Positions 52,442-60,536 of a stretch of DNA of 64,000 nt are shown one piece after another. Position numbers and translations under genes: made by a program. Position 1 is the stretch's first letter. Every line of letters begins with the position of its first letter. Below the pieces are notes generated by a model that ran no database searches, was not told the DNA's origin, and was given only the letters and a program-made list of their open reading frames with translations. Source of the stretch: Mycobacterium seoulense. GTDB taxonomy: Bacteria; Actinomycetota; Actinomycetes; Mycobacteriales; Mycobacteriaceae. The stretch spans positions 5,022,001-5,086,000 of the forward strand of contig NZ_AP022582.1 in the NCBI RefSeq assembly GCF_010731595.1. The letters run 5' to 3'.

Positions 52442-52489
52442 CACAGTCTCCGCTCTCGATTTGTGCGTATCACCCATTTGACGTCGTTA

Positions 52490-52504
52490 TACCCCTACGG
52501 GGTA
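52490..52504. promoter_or_regulatory. Copper-type operator TACCC-N5-GGGTA, copy A
   Basis: TACCCCTACGGGGTA is a near-perfect 15-base palindrome, upstream of the 80-residue secreted protein. It fits the TACCC-N5-GGGTA form that I associate with CsoR/RicR-type copper-responsive promoters in mycobacteria. The same half-sites recur at 52977. Confidence 0.6.
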
Positions 52505-52541
52505 GGGCCATAGGTCCTCTGCGTTGCCGGGCGGCCTCGCG

Positions 52542-52781
52542 TCAGGGTCGGGCAGGTGATGAGTCGCCTCGATGGGCCTGCAGTCGAGAGAGGCCGTCGC
52601 GGATTCCCCCGGCGATCTGACCGGTGACGTCAGGACCGAGGCCCGGTGGTTGCTGGCAATAGCAGCTCAGATTGCCGAATGGGTTCGGGTCGGCACTGGC
52701 CCCCGGCGCGAGGTCAATGCCCAAGCCGAGGGCGATGGTTGCACTGGCGCAGAGGATCGAAATCGCAGGGAAATTAATCAC
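52542..52781 (-). CDS. Small secreted protein
   Basis: A 79-residue protein from GTG 52781 with a signal peptide (INFPAISILCASATIALGLGI) and a mature start ADPNPFGNLSCYCQQPPG, a pattern common in small exported mycobacterial proteins. The CYC pair may form a disulfide or bind metal. It lies 67 bases after the metallothionein gene on the same strand, so the two may share the copper-type promoter. Confidence 0.6.
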   Translation of the reverse strand: MINFPAISILCASATIALGLGIDLAPGASADPNPFGNLSCYCQQPPGLGPDVTGQIAGGIRDGLSRLQAHRGDSSPARP

Positions 52782-52848
52782 TATGGCCTGGGGCTGGCAT
52801 CGATGACGGTCTGCCTAGGCAGGGTTGAGGCCTTTTCTTTGCAGGCGA

Positions 52849-52965
52849 CTAGTCGTTACACGTGCACGCGGGGTGGCCGCAGGCGCAGCCGCCGGCCTGG
52901 GTGCAGGCGGAGTCGCCACAGGTGCATCCGGTGGATTTGCAGTGGCAGGTCTCTGTCTCGTTCAT
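52849..52965 (-). CDS. Metallothionein-like 38-residue Cys-rich protein
   Basis: A 38-residue protein with nine cysteines (positions 7, 9, 14, 16, 21, 27, 29, 34, 36), four CxC motifs, and His at 8 and 31, and no aromatic residue. This is the composition of a metallothionein that wraps Cu(I), Zn or Cd. The amino end is acidic (MNETETC). It is shorter than MymT of M. tuberculosis (53 aa), and the Cys order differs. A TACCC-N5-GGGTA box begins 12 bases upstream of the ATG. It is too short for standard ORF finders and easily missed. Confidence 0.82.
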   Translation of the reverse strand: MNETETCHCKSTGCTCGDSACTQAGGCACGHPACTCND

Positions 52966-52976
52966 GCCCGGAACCA

Positions 52977-52991
52977 TACCCCCGTAGGGTA
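52977..52991. promoter_or_regulatory. Copper-type operator TACCC-N5-GGGTA, copy B
   Basis: TACCCCCGTAGGGTA stands 12 bases before the metallothionein ATG. The symmetry extends to CCATA and TATGG on either side. It repeats the half-sites of copy A. Such a box before a metallothionein gene supports copper control by a CsoR/RicR-type repressor, which is not encoded in this window. Confidence 0.65.
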
Positions 52992-53087
52992 ACTATGGCA
53001 AGCGTGTTCAGGCCGTGCCGCGCGAGCACGTGCCCCGAATTGCGTGCCCTGACCTGTGCTTGTGCCAGCTGAGCATCCGGAAGCAGA

Positions 53088-53831
53088 TCAGTGGCTTGCG
53101 ATGTCGTGGGAAGGGGTCTTTGAATTCCCGAGTGCCCTCACCGTCCGCAACGCGCCCGCGGCAAGCAGGGTCTGCTGGGAACCGCGAAGCTCCGCCGCGA
53201 GGTCGTGCTCTAACGCCGGAACCTCCACCCCTCGGCGGCGCAGCTGCCGGTCCAGCGCGGCGATGAACAGGCCCTCGCCCTTGCGGCGGCACCCGAGCAC
53301 GGCGCGCTCGTTCATGACGTCGCGGGTGAGGGCGGCGGCCGGGCAGGATGCGACCACCTCGAGCGATGCCCGCATGTCCAAGGTCGTGGTGACCCCACAC
53401 GATGGCGAGGCGCCGATTCCGACCATGCCCGCGACGGTGATCCCGGACCGCTCGTAGTCGGCGACGTCGCGCGCGACCCGCCGCGCCAGCCGCCGGTAGA
53501 CCAGGCGGGTCCAGGCGACGAATCCGCGCAGCAACGGACCGCGCAGCGGGTACAGCAGTCCGCCCTTGGAGTGGTACAGGTGCAGGCTGTGCGGCTTGAG
53601 GGTCCCGCCCCAGGCCAGCCGCTCCGGGCACGGCAGCTGGTGAATGCCGTAACCCTCGCTGATGAGCTCCTCGACCGACTCCGACACCGCACCCGGTCGG
53701 GTGGCGCCGCCGGCGTAACGCGTGTTCTCGTTCAGCAGACAGTGCGACACGAGGACAATCCGCCGACCGCGCTCATCGCGCAGCTGGTCGAGCAGCAGCT
53801 GCGCTTGGGACGGTGTCCGTCTACGGCGCAT
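53088..53831 (-). CDS. DUF523-like protein (TudS-type desulfidase family)
   Basis: A 247-residue protein with three Cys-bearing blocks typical of DUF523: LVSHCLLNENTRYAGG, QLPCPERLAWGG and GIGASPSCGVTTT. In TudS-type enzymes three cysteines hold a 4Fe-4S cluster that removes sulfur from thiolated substrates. An additional helical, Arg-rich segment lies at about residues 110-150. ATG 53831 is the likely start, with GTG 53840 an alternative. It is divergent from the rubrerythrin lipoprotein gene. A sulfur- or metal-related role fits the island, but is inferred. Confidence 0.7.
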   Translation of the reverse strand: MRRRRTPSQAQLLLDQLRDERGRRIVLVSHCLLNENTRYAGGATRPGAVSESVEELISEGYGIHQLPCPERLAWGGTLKPHSLHLYHSKGGLLYPLRGPLLRGFVAWTRLVYRRLARRVARDVADYERSGITVAGMVGIGASPSCGVTTTLDMRASLEVVASCPAAALTRDVMNERAVLGCRRKGEGLFIAALDRQLRRRGVEVPALEHDLAAELRGSQQTLLAAGALRTVRALGNSKTPSHDIASH

Positions 53832-54038
53832 GGTCGACACGTTATCTCGGCTCGTCCGGTGCGGAGCAGTTTCGGCCGCCACCCGCCCTGATCGATCGGC
53901 GGAGGTGAGCCGCCCGGGCGAAAACAGCGCCGCCAGGCGATGCAAACACAGGACTTCCGCCCCTTGGCCTGACGCGGCACCGAAAACTACCGTCGGCGTT
54001 ACAGCGAGACGATCGACACATCGACTGCGAGGTTCACC

Positions 54039-54983
54039 ATGTATCAGGCGAAGTGGTTCCAGGTTGTGGTCTGCACTGCCGCGCTGCTGGTGACCGCATG
54101 CTCGAGTCACCCGGCGCCACCGGCATCGTCATCCCCCTCCCCCCTGGCCGATTCCACCCGATCAAATGCGTTGTCAGCCATGCACGGTGAGGCGCTCGCC
54201 CATGCGAAGTATCTGGCTTATGCGACTCAGGCGCAGCAGGCCGGGCGGGCGCAGGCCGCGCAGGACTTCACCAACGCCGCCCAGACCGAGCACATGGATC
54301 ACTTTGCCCGCGAGGCCGATCTGGTCGGGCTGGGCAGCGACATCGCGGCCAACCTGCGCGACGCGATCAACGGCGAGACCACCGAGACCAACTCCATGTA
54401 TCCGGGCTTCGCCAAGCAGGCCACCGCTGACAACGATCCGGCCGCGGCATCCGCCTTCAGCGAGATCGGCACCGACGAGGCAGCCCACCTCAAGGACTTC
54501 CAGGCCGCACTGAACGCGGTGAGCAACCCTGGCGGTGGCGCGTCGGTTCCGGCCGGCGCAACGCCGGCACCGGCGGCCATCACGGCCGGGCCCGCGCGGT
54601 CGTCCGGGGCCACGCTGGCGAACCTGCGGACAGCGATGCAGGGCGAGGCGTTCGCCTACGCGAAATACATGCGCTACGCCGATCAGGCACGACGAGACGG
54701 TAACCCGGCGGTGGCGCAACTCTTTACCAACGCCGCCAACTTTGAGTTGAACGAGCATTTCGCGATGCTGGCCACGTTGGCCGGGTTGGTGGCCACCGAC
54801 ACCAACGCAAACCTGCAAGACGCGATCAACGGTGAGCAGCACGAGGCCGATGTCATGTATCCCGACTATGCCCGCCAAGCCGATCAGGCGGGAAACCCTC
54901 AGGCCGCCAACCTGTTCCGGGAAATCGCCGGCGACGAGAAGATCCACCAGCAGACCTTTCAGAAGGCGCTGACTGCGTCATGA
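54039..54983 (+). CDS. Lipoprotein with two rubrerythrin-type ferritin domains
   Basis: A 314-residue lipoprotein: signal VVVCTAALLVTAC with a lipobox Cys at about residue 21, then a Ser/Pro linker. Two homologous four-helix domains follow, at about residues 43-165 and 195-314. Each has the same order of ligands: GEALAHAKY / GEAFAYAKY, TEHMDHF / LNEHFAM, NGETTETNSMYP / NGEQHEADVMYP and DEAAHLKDF / DEKIHQQTF. These give Glu and ExxH di-iron sites outside the cell membrane. No rubredoxin domain is present. Its stop overlaps the P-type ATPase start (ATGA), so the two proteins are translationally coupled. Confidence 0.87.
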   Translation: MYQAKWFQVVVCTAALLVTACSSHPAPPASSSPSPLADSTRSNALSAMHGEALAHAKYLAYATQAQQAGRAQAAQDFTNAAQTEHMDHFAREADLVGLGSDIAANLRDAINGETTETNSMYPGFAKQATADNDPAAASAFSEIGTDEAAHLKDFQAALNAVSNPGGGASVPAGATPAPAAITAGPARSSGATLANLRTAMQGEAFAYAKYMRYADQARRDGNPAVAQLFTNAANFELNEHFAMLATLAGLVATDTNANLQDAINGEQHEADVMYPDYARQADQAGNPQAANLFREIAGDEKIHQQTFQKALTAS

Positions 54984-57538
54984 CCCTGGCGGAGGCAGGA
55001 ACCGGCGCGGCCCTGTCCGGGCTAACAGCCCAGGAGGCCGCGCGTCGGCTCGCCGCCGACGGACCAAATGAGCTCGCGGCCCAGATGCGGCGGAACCTGC
55101 TGCAGGAAGCCTGGGATGTCGTACGCCAGCCCATGCTGCTCCTGCTCCTCGGCGCCGGCCTGGTGAACTTCCTGGTGGCCGAGCCGCTGGACGGCATCAT
55201 GCTGTTGGGTTTCGTCGTCGTGGTCATCACGATTTCGATCTATCAGGAGCACAGAACTGAACGGGCGCTGGCCGCGCTGCGTGACCTGTCGTCGCCCCGG
55301 GCGCTCGTCGTACGGGACGGGACGCAGGTACGCATTGCCGGCCGCGACGTTGTGCGCGGCGATGTGGTCCTTCTCGCCGAGGGGGACCGGGTCCCCGCTG
55401 ACGCCGTCCTTCTTGAATGCGCGAACTTTTCGGTTGACGAGGCAGCGCTGACGGGCGAATCCGTGCCGGTGCGGAAGGCGTCGATCGAGCCGCCGGCGAT
55501 GTCGGCGGCCATGGGCCGACCCGGTGGGGACGCGACGCCGTGGGTCTTTTCGGGAACCCTGGTGGTCAAGGGCCACGGCGTTGCGGTGGTCAGGGAAACC
55601 GGCGCAGGCACCGAGCTGGGAAAGATCGGAACGGCGCTGCGCACGATAGAGCCGGAGCGCACTGCGCTGCAACGGGAAATCGACCGCCTCGTAGGAATTC
55701 TCGCCGTTTTCGGTCTTGCCGTCGCGGTCGTCGTCGTGATTGTTTACGGGCTGACACGAGGCAATTGGCTTACGGGTGTGCTCGCGGGCATCGCGACCGC
55801 GATGGCGCTGCTGCCGGAGGAGTTTCCGGTGGTTCTGACGGTGTTTCTGGCGCTGGGCGCCTGGCGAATGTCGCGTAAGCAGGTCCTCACTCGGCGTCCC
55901 CCGGTGATCGAAACGCTGGGATCGGCGACGGTCCTGTGCGTCGACAAAACGGGCACCCTGACGCTGAACCGAATGACCGTGTGCCAGCTCATCGTTGACG
56001 GGCATGCTCATACCCTCGGCGAGGACCCGCTACCCGAGGCGTTTCACACCATCGCGGAGTTTGCCGTGCTGGCCTCGCCCGTTGATCCGTTCGATCCGAT
56101 GGACAAAGCGTTCAGGGAACTTGGCGAGAAGTACCTGTCCGGAACCGAACACGTCCACGCCGCGTGGGAACTGGTGCGCGAATATCCGCTCTCGGAAAGG
56201 TTGTTGGCGCTGTCGCACGTCTGGCGCTCGCCCGACGGCGGCAAGTTCGTCATCGCCGCCAAGGGCGCACCCGAGGCGATCGCTGACCTGTGCCACTTCA
56301 CCGCCGACCAGCTCGCCGCACTGACCGCCGATGTGGAGCGCGCCACCGCCGGCGGCCAACGGGTCCTCGCGGTGGCGTGCGCCCGCTTCGACGACCACAC
56401 CGCATTGCCGGCCGAGCAGCACGACTTCGAATTCGCATTCCTCGGGCTGGCTGGTCTTAATGACCCGGTGCGCCCGGGCGTGGCCGGTGCGGTCGCTGAA
56501 TGCCGGCGCGCCGGCGTCCGCACGATCATGATCACCGGCGACTATCCCGGCACCGCACTGGCGATCGCCCGCGACATCGGCTTAGACCATGCCGCCGGCT
56601 GCATCACCGGCCGGGATCTCGAAGTGATGTCGGATGATGAGCTGGCTCGCCGCATCCGATCCGTCAGTGTTTTCGCCCGAATGGTGCCAGAGCAGAAGCT
56701 CCAACTCGTCCGCGCCCTGCAAGCCAACGGTGAAGTGGTCGGAATGACCGGTGACGGCGTCAATGACGCTCCGGCGTTGCGCGCGGCCAACATCGGCATC
56801 GCAATGGGGGCGCATGGCACCGACGTCGCCCGCGAGTCCGCTGGGCTCGTCATCACCGACGACGACTTCACGTCGATCGTTGGTGGAGTGCGGCAGGGCC
56901 GCGGCATCTTCGACAATTTGCGGAAAGCGATGGCCTATGTGATCGCCGTGCACATCCCGATCGTTGGCATGTCGCTCATCCCGGTTTTCGTCGCCGGCTG
57001 GCCCCTCGTGCTGCTGCCCGTCCAGATCGCATTCCTCGAACTCATCATCGATCCTGCGTGCTCGGTGGTGTTCGAAGCCGAGGAGACCGACCCTAAGATC
57101 ATGGAATCGTCGCCGCGCGGGCCGAACGAGCGGATGTTCGGTGCACGCGTATTGACAATTGCCGCTCTGCAAGGGCTTTCGGTGCTCGCCGCTACCCTCG
57201 GCGTTTTCCTGTGGGCAGCGCTCAACGATCGCCCCGACAATGTCGTCCGCTCGGTGACGTTCGTCGCGCTCGTCGTCGGCAATCTCGCGTTGATTCTGGT
57301 GAATCGGTCATGGCGGCTTCCGATCTGGCGAACGTTCCGGGAGCGGCGCAACCGCGCCCTGAAGTGGATACTCGCCGCGGCGGCTTCGCTGCTCGTCATG
57401 GTGCTGGTGGTTCCCGGACTGCGCCGCGCCTTCAACTTCGGCCCGATCACACCGCGGGACTGGATCATCGCCGTCGCGGCCGGCGTCATCGGGGTCGCGT
57501 GGTTCGAGATCTACAAGACCGCCGCAGCGCGGCGCTAG
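54980..57538 (+). CDS. P2-type cation-transporting ATPase
   Basis: An 852-residue P-type ATPase. Features are the N-terminal GLTAQEAARRLAADGPNEL lead, TGES in AALTGESVPVRK, the helix-4 motif ALLPEEFPVVLTVF, the phosphorylated Asp in CVDKTGTLTLNRM, the KGAPEAI nucleotide site and TGDGVNDAPALRAANIGIAMG. There are about ten helices. No CPC or SPC motif is present in helix 4, so it is not a P1B heavy-metal pump. PEEFP instead points to a calcium- or manganese-type P2 pump, close to mycobacterial CtpF-like proteins. It is coupled to the rubrerythrin lipoprotein. Confidence 0.9.
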   Translation: MTLAEAGTGAALSGLTAQEAARRLAADGPNELAAQMRRNLLQEAWDVVRQPMLLLLLGAGLVNFLVAEPLDGIMLLGFVVVVITISIYQEHRTERALAALRDLSSPRALVVRDGTQVRIAGRDVVRGDVVLLAEGDRVPADAVLLECANFSVDEAALTGESVPVRKASIEPPAMSAAMGRPGGDATPWVFSGTLVVKGHGVAVVRETGAGTELGKIGTALRTIEPERTALQREIDRLVGILAVFGLAVAVVVVIVYGLTRGNWLTGVLAGIATAMALLPEEFPVVLTVFLALGAWRMSRKQVLTRRPPVIETLGSATVLCVDKTGTLTLNRMTVCQLIVDGHAHTLGEDPLPEAFHTIAEFAVLASPVDPFDPMDKAFRELGEKYLSGTEHVHAAWELVREYPLSERLLALSHVWRSPDGGKFVIAAKGAPEAIADLCHFTADQLAALTADVERATAGGQRVLAVACARFDDHTALPAEQHDFEFAFLGLAGLNDPVRPGVAGAVAECRRAGVRTIMITGDYPGTALAIARDIGLDHAAGCITGRDLEVMSDDELARRIRSVSVFARMVPEQKLQLVRALQANGEVVGMTGDGVNDAPALRAANIGIAMGAHGTDVARESAGLVITDDDFTSIVGGVRQGRGIFDNLRKAMAYVIAVHIPIVGMSLIPVFVAGWPLVLLPVQIAFLELIIDPACSVVFEAEETDPKIMESSPRGPNERMFGARVLTIAALQGLSVLAATLGVFLWAALNDRPDNVVRSVTFVALVVGNLALILVNRSWRLPIWRTFRERRNRALKWILAAAASLLVMVLVVPGLRRAFNFGPITPRDWIIAVAAGVIGVAWFEIYKTAAARR

Positions 57539-57698
57539 CACCCGGTGGCAGCGACCGTGCCCAGAGTTGTGCCCAACCCCGGCTATTCGATTGCCGGTCA
57601 GACGGTGATCGTCCACCGCTTACGCCGGCGGCATCGGCATCTGCATGGACGTTCATGAGGGGCCAAAGTCATCGACGTCTTTTTCGAGGCTGACGGGT

Positions 57699-59048
57699 TC
57701 AGGACCACGGGCCGGGGAAGTGGCCGTCCTGGTCCTGCACCATCACGATGTCCTTGCACTCCCCGTTGAGGGCCGCGGCATTCTCACCGCGACACACCAG
57801 GGTCCAGCCCGAGATCCGCGCGAAGGGCCGGACGGACCAGGTGGTCGCGATCGGATCGGTGCCCGGCAGGGCGAGGACGGCGAACGTGTTGCCGACGTTG
57901 GTGATGTAGAGGTGGTCCTCGAAGAACGCCAATTTGGCGATCGGCATCTTCTTCGCGTCCTCGCGCGCCTTCAGCAAGTCCCACTGCTGGGTGCGCAGGT
58001 TCCACACCCCGAACCCGAACTGCGAAGTATCCGAATTGCGGCCGTCGATGAAGAGCTTCCCGTCCGACAACGTGGCGGAGAGCCCGCCGCCCGAAACCTT
58101 TTCGGAATCACCGACTTTGATGACGGATTTGGCGTTCAGGTCGTAGAACATCGTCGAGACCACCGGGGGATTGTAGGAATCCCAGTGCGTCATCTTCACC
58201 AGTTTGTCTGGGCCGTCGGATAACTCGCCGTCGACCGTCCAGATGTCGTTGTCCTGATAGATCGCTTCCCCGCTTGGCCGGCGCAGCTCGGCACCGGACG
58301 TCTTGGCGGCGTCGGTGTTGCGCTGGAACGACAGCACGTCCTGCCACGCGTGACCCGGCTGCGGGTCGTCCCACATCGGCGAAAGATCGGAACCGGAAAG
58401 GATCACGGTCCTCGGCGCCGAGGTGGCGCTGTGCCCGTCGGTAAAGGCGTTCACCCACGCGACACCCGACGCGGTCGCCGCCAGGCTCCAGTCGTCGGGT
58501 GGGGTCAACTTCAGGTCGGGGTTGGGCGGCTGCAGCTCTTTGGTCACCAACGGGTGGTTGGTCTTGAGGTCAAAGGCGTATGCGGTGGCCTTGGCGACCT
58601 CGGGGTCCGGGCCGTGCGCCGGCTTGACGGTCGTGGTCAGATAGACGACCTTCATGTCGTCGGCCGTCCCGGTCAGCGCGCAGATGCCCCCGGTCAGATT
58701 CTCGCCGGCGGGGACCGTAGGGACCCCGGGCGCCACGTATTGCCCGGTTTTCGTATCGAATACTTTGGGCCGGATGCCCTCGAGCGCGGATTTGCCCGGC
58801 GAGAATTTCTCGGGACAACCGAAGTACGCCGTCGCGCCGTAGGTTTTCCAGTCCTTCTCCAGCGGACCGGTCACCGGAGGCGGCTGGGGAGCCGACCGGG
58901 CGGTCGTTTTACCGGCAGAAGTCGAGGTGGTCGGGACCGCCGCGGGCGGCGACGCGGTTTCCGAGCAGGAAACGACCGCCAGGCAGACAACGGACGTGAC
59001 CAGGGCAAGCCCCCATTTGGGCACAGTTTGCCCCGTAAACGCCCGCAT
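57699..59048 (-). CDS. Lipoprotein with beta-propeller-like sequence
   Basis: A 449-residue exported lipoprotein: signal peptide and lipobox VVCLAVVSCSE, with the Cys at about residue 28, then a Pro/Thr/Ser-rich linker. The mature part has repeated strands with Asp/Gly turns and WxxxxP or W(D/N) elements (for example NDIWTVDGEL, LSDGKLFIDGRN, FEDHLYITNVGNTFAVL), which suggests a beta-propeller. ATG 59048 is used because GGGGG lies about 7 bases before it. Function and partners are unknown. It is on the same strand as the downstream-neighbour P450, 103 bases apart. Confidence 0.7.
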   Translation of the reverse strand: MRAFTGQTVPKWGLALVTSVVCLAVVSCSETASPPAAVPTTSTSAGKTTARSAPQPPPVTGPLEKDWKTYGATAYFGCPEKFSPGKSALEGIRPKVFDTKTGQYVAPGVPTVPAGENLTGGICALTGTADDMKVVYLTTTVKPAHGPDPEVAKATAYAFDLKTNHPLVTKELQPPNPDLKLTPPDDWSLAATASGVAWVNAFTDGHSATSAPRTVILSGSDLSPMWDDPQPGHAWQDVLSFQRNTDAAKTSGAELRRPSGEAIYQDNDIWTVDGELSDGPDKLVKMTHWDSYNPPVVSTMFYDLNAKSVIKVGDSEKVSGGGLSATLSDGKLFIDGRNSDTSQFGFGVWNLRTQQWDLLKAREDAKKMPIAKLAFFEDHLYITNVGNTFAVLALPGTDPIATTWSVRPFARISGWTLVCRGENAAALNGECKDIVMVQDQDGHFPGPWS

Positions 59049-59151
59049 CAAAAAACCCCCGTTAAGTTCGTGTAACCAACGAGCGTAAAGCGGGCCGGGA
59101 CCCACCGCGACTTGTGTCAGGCGGTCTTCGTCACACCCGGCCGCGGACCTG

Positions 59152-60381
59152 CTACCGGTCGAACTCGATGGGCAGGCTCTTGGGGCCGCTCAGGCTCACC
59201 ATCGGTTTCCACGGAACCGGCCCGGCGGTGCGCGGGTTGAGCAGGCGCCTCGCGATGACGTTCAGCGCTTCGGCGATCTCGCGGCGGGCCAGGTTGGCCC
59301 CCAGGCAGTAGTGCACGCCGCCGCCGAAGGTCAAGATGGGCGGCGCGCCCGCACGCGTGATGTCGACGCGGTCGGGGTCGTCGTACACCGCCGGGTCGCG
59401 GTTGGCCGCGGCGGTGTTCACCAGGACCATCGTGCCGGCGGGAAAGAGGTAGCCGTCCAGCTCGGCGTCCTCGATCACCAGCCGCAGGGTTCCGCACGCG
59501 ATCGGCGAGTGGCGCATCGTCTCCTCGACGGCGGGCATCGCCAGTTCGGGGTGCGCCTTGAGCAGGTCCCACTGCTCCGGGTGCTCGCAGAGGATGTGCA
59601 CCGAGGCGGCCACCTGGTTTCGGGTGGTGTCCGTCCCCGCCAGGAGCAGGCCGCCTGCGAGCATCCGCAATTCGGCCGTGTTCAGGCGATCGCCGTCGTC
59701 CTCGGCGCGGATCAGGTCGGAAAGCAGGTCATCGGTCAGGCTGTGCCGCCGCCGCGCCACCATCTCGTCGACGTAGTCGTCGAGCTGCCGCCAGGCCTCC
59801 ATGACGACGGGCTCGACCTGCCGGAGGTCGACGCTGAAGCTGAAGGCCTTGAAGACGTCGTCCGCCCACAGGGAGAACTGTTGCCAATCCTCGGGGGGAG
59901 CGCCGAGCAACGCGCAGATGATCGGGACGGGATAGGGGCGCGCGAGATCGGTGACGACGTCGCAGCGGCCCGCGTCGACGACCCCGTCGACCAGCTCGTT
60001 CATCACCTTGGCCATGGTGTCGTGCAGCCTCAGGGTCGCGCGCGGCGTGAACGCCTTCGAGGTCAGGCTGCGCAGCCGATGGTGCGCGTCGCCTTCCAGG
60101 CACAGCAGGCTGTTGACCACCTTGTCCCACAACGGACCCGACGTGAGGCCCTGGGCGAGCAGATTGATCCCGGGCGGGATGTGGAATCGGCCGTCGCGCA
60201 GCACGGAGCGGACGAGCTGGTAGGACAGGACTTCGGGGCCGTGCGGTCCGATGGCGACAGGGGCATGCCGTTGCGCCGCCTGAATGCGGGGGTAGACCTC
60301 GGCGGGGGTTTCCTCGGGGCCGTACGTGAGCGTCGGCAGATCGGCATCGAAAACGCTTGTGGCAGCGGTACCGACGGTCAT
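59152..60381 (-). CDS. Cytochrome P450
   Basis: A 409-residue soluble P450 monooxygenase. The I-helix oxygen-activating motif is LLAGTDTTRNQVA, the K-helix ExxR is VEETMRHSP, and the haem-binding loop is LTFGGGVHYCLGANLARRE with the axial Cys. Start is ATG 60381. It lacks an adjacent ferredoxin. The last residues, LSGPKSLPIEFDR, resemble those of the P450 remnant at 22308. The CYP subfamily cannot be set by eye. Confidence 0.9.
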   Translation of the reverse strand: MTVGTAATSVFDADLPTLTYGPEETPAEVYPRIQAAQRHAPVAIGPHGPEVLSYQLVRSVLRDGRFHIPPGINLLAQGLTSGPLWDKVVNSLLCLEGDAHHRLRSLTSKAFTPRATLRLHDTMAKVMNELVDGVVDAGRCDVVTDLARPYPVPIICALLGAPPEDWQQFSLWADDVFKAFSFSVDLRQVEPVVMEAWRQLDDYVDEMVARRRHSLTDDLLSDLIRAEDDGDRLNTAELRMLAGGLLLAGTDTTRNQVAASVHILCEHPEQWDLLKAHPELAMPAVEETMRHSPIACGTLRLVIEDAELDGYLFPAGTMVLVNTAAANRDPAVYDDPDRVDITRAGAPPILTFGGGVHYCLGANLARREIAEALNVIARRLLNPRTAGPVPWKPMVSLSGPKSLPIEFDR

Positions 60382-60536
60382 GACGGTCTCCTCGGCGTTG
60401 CGCGAATAGTTCGCGACAACTTGCACACAATGTATGGCCGCGCCCGTTGGCTGTCAACGACGTCGCGCGTGGTTGCGGTCGTTCGACGCGGCCGGCCATA
60501 CAAAAAGCATCGACCGTGTGGCCACCCGCGCGGTGG

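Noticed and set aside
54980..57538. Copper-exporting P1B ATPase
   Set aside because: There is no CPC/SPC motif in the fourth helix and no metal-binding amino domain. PEEFP indicates a P2-type pump.
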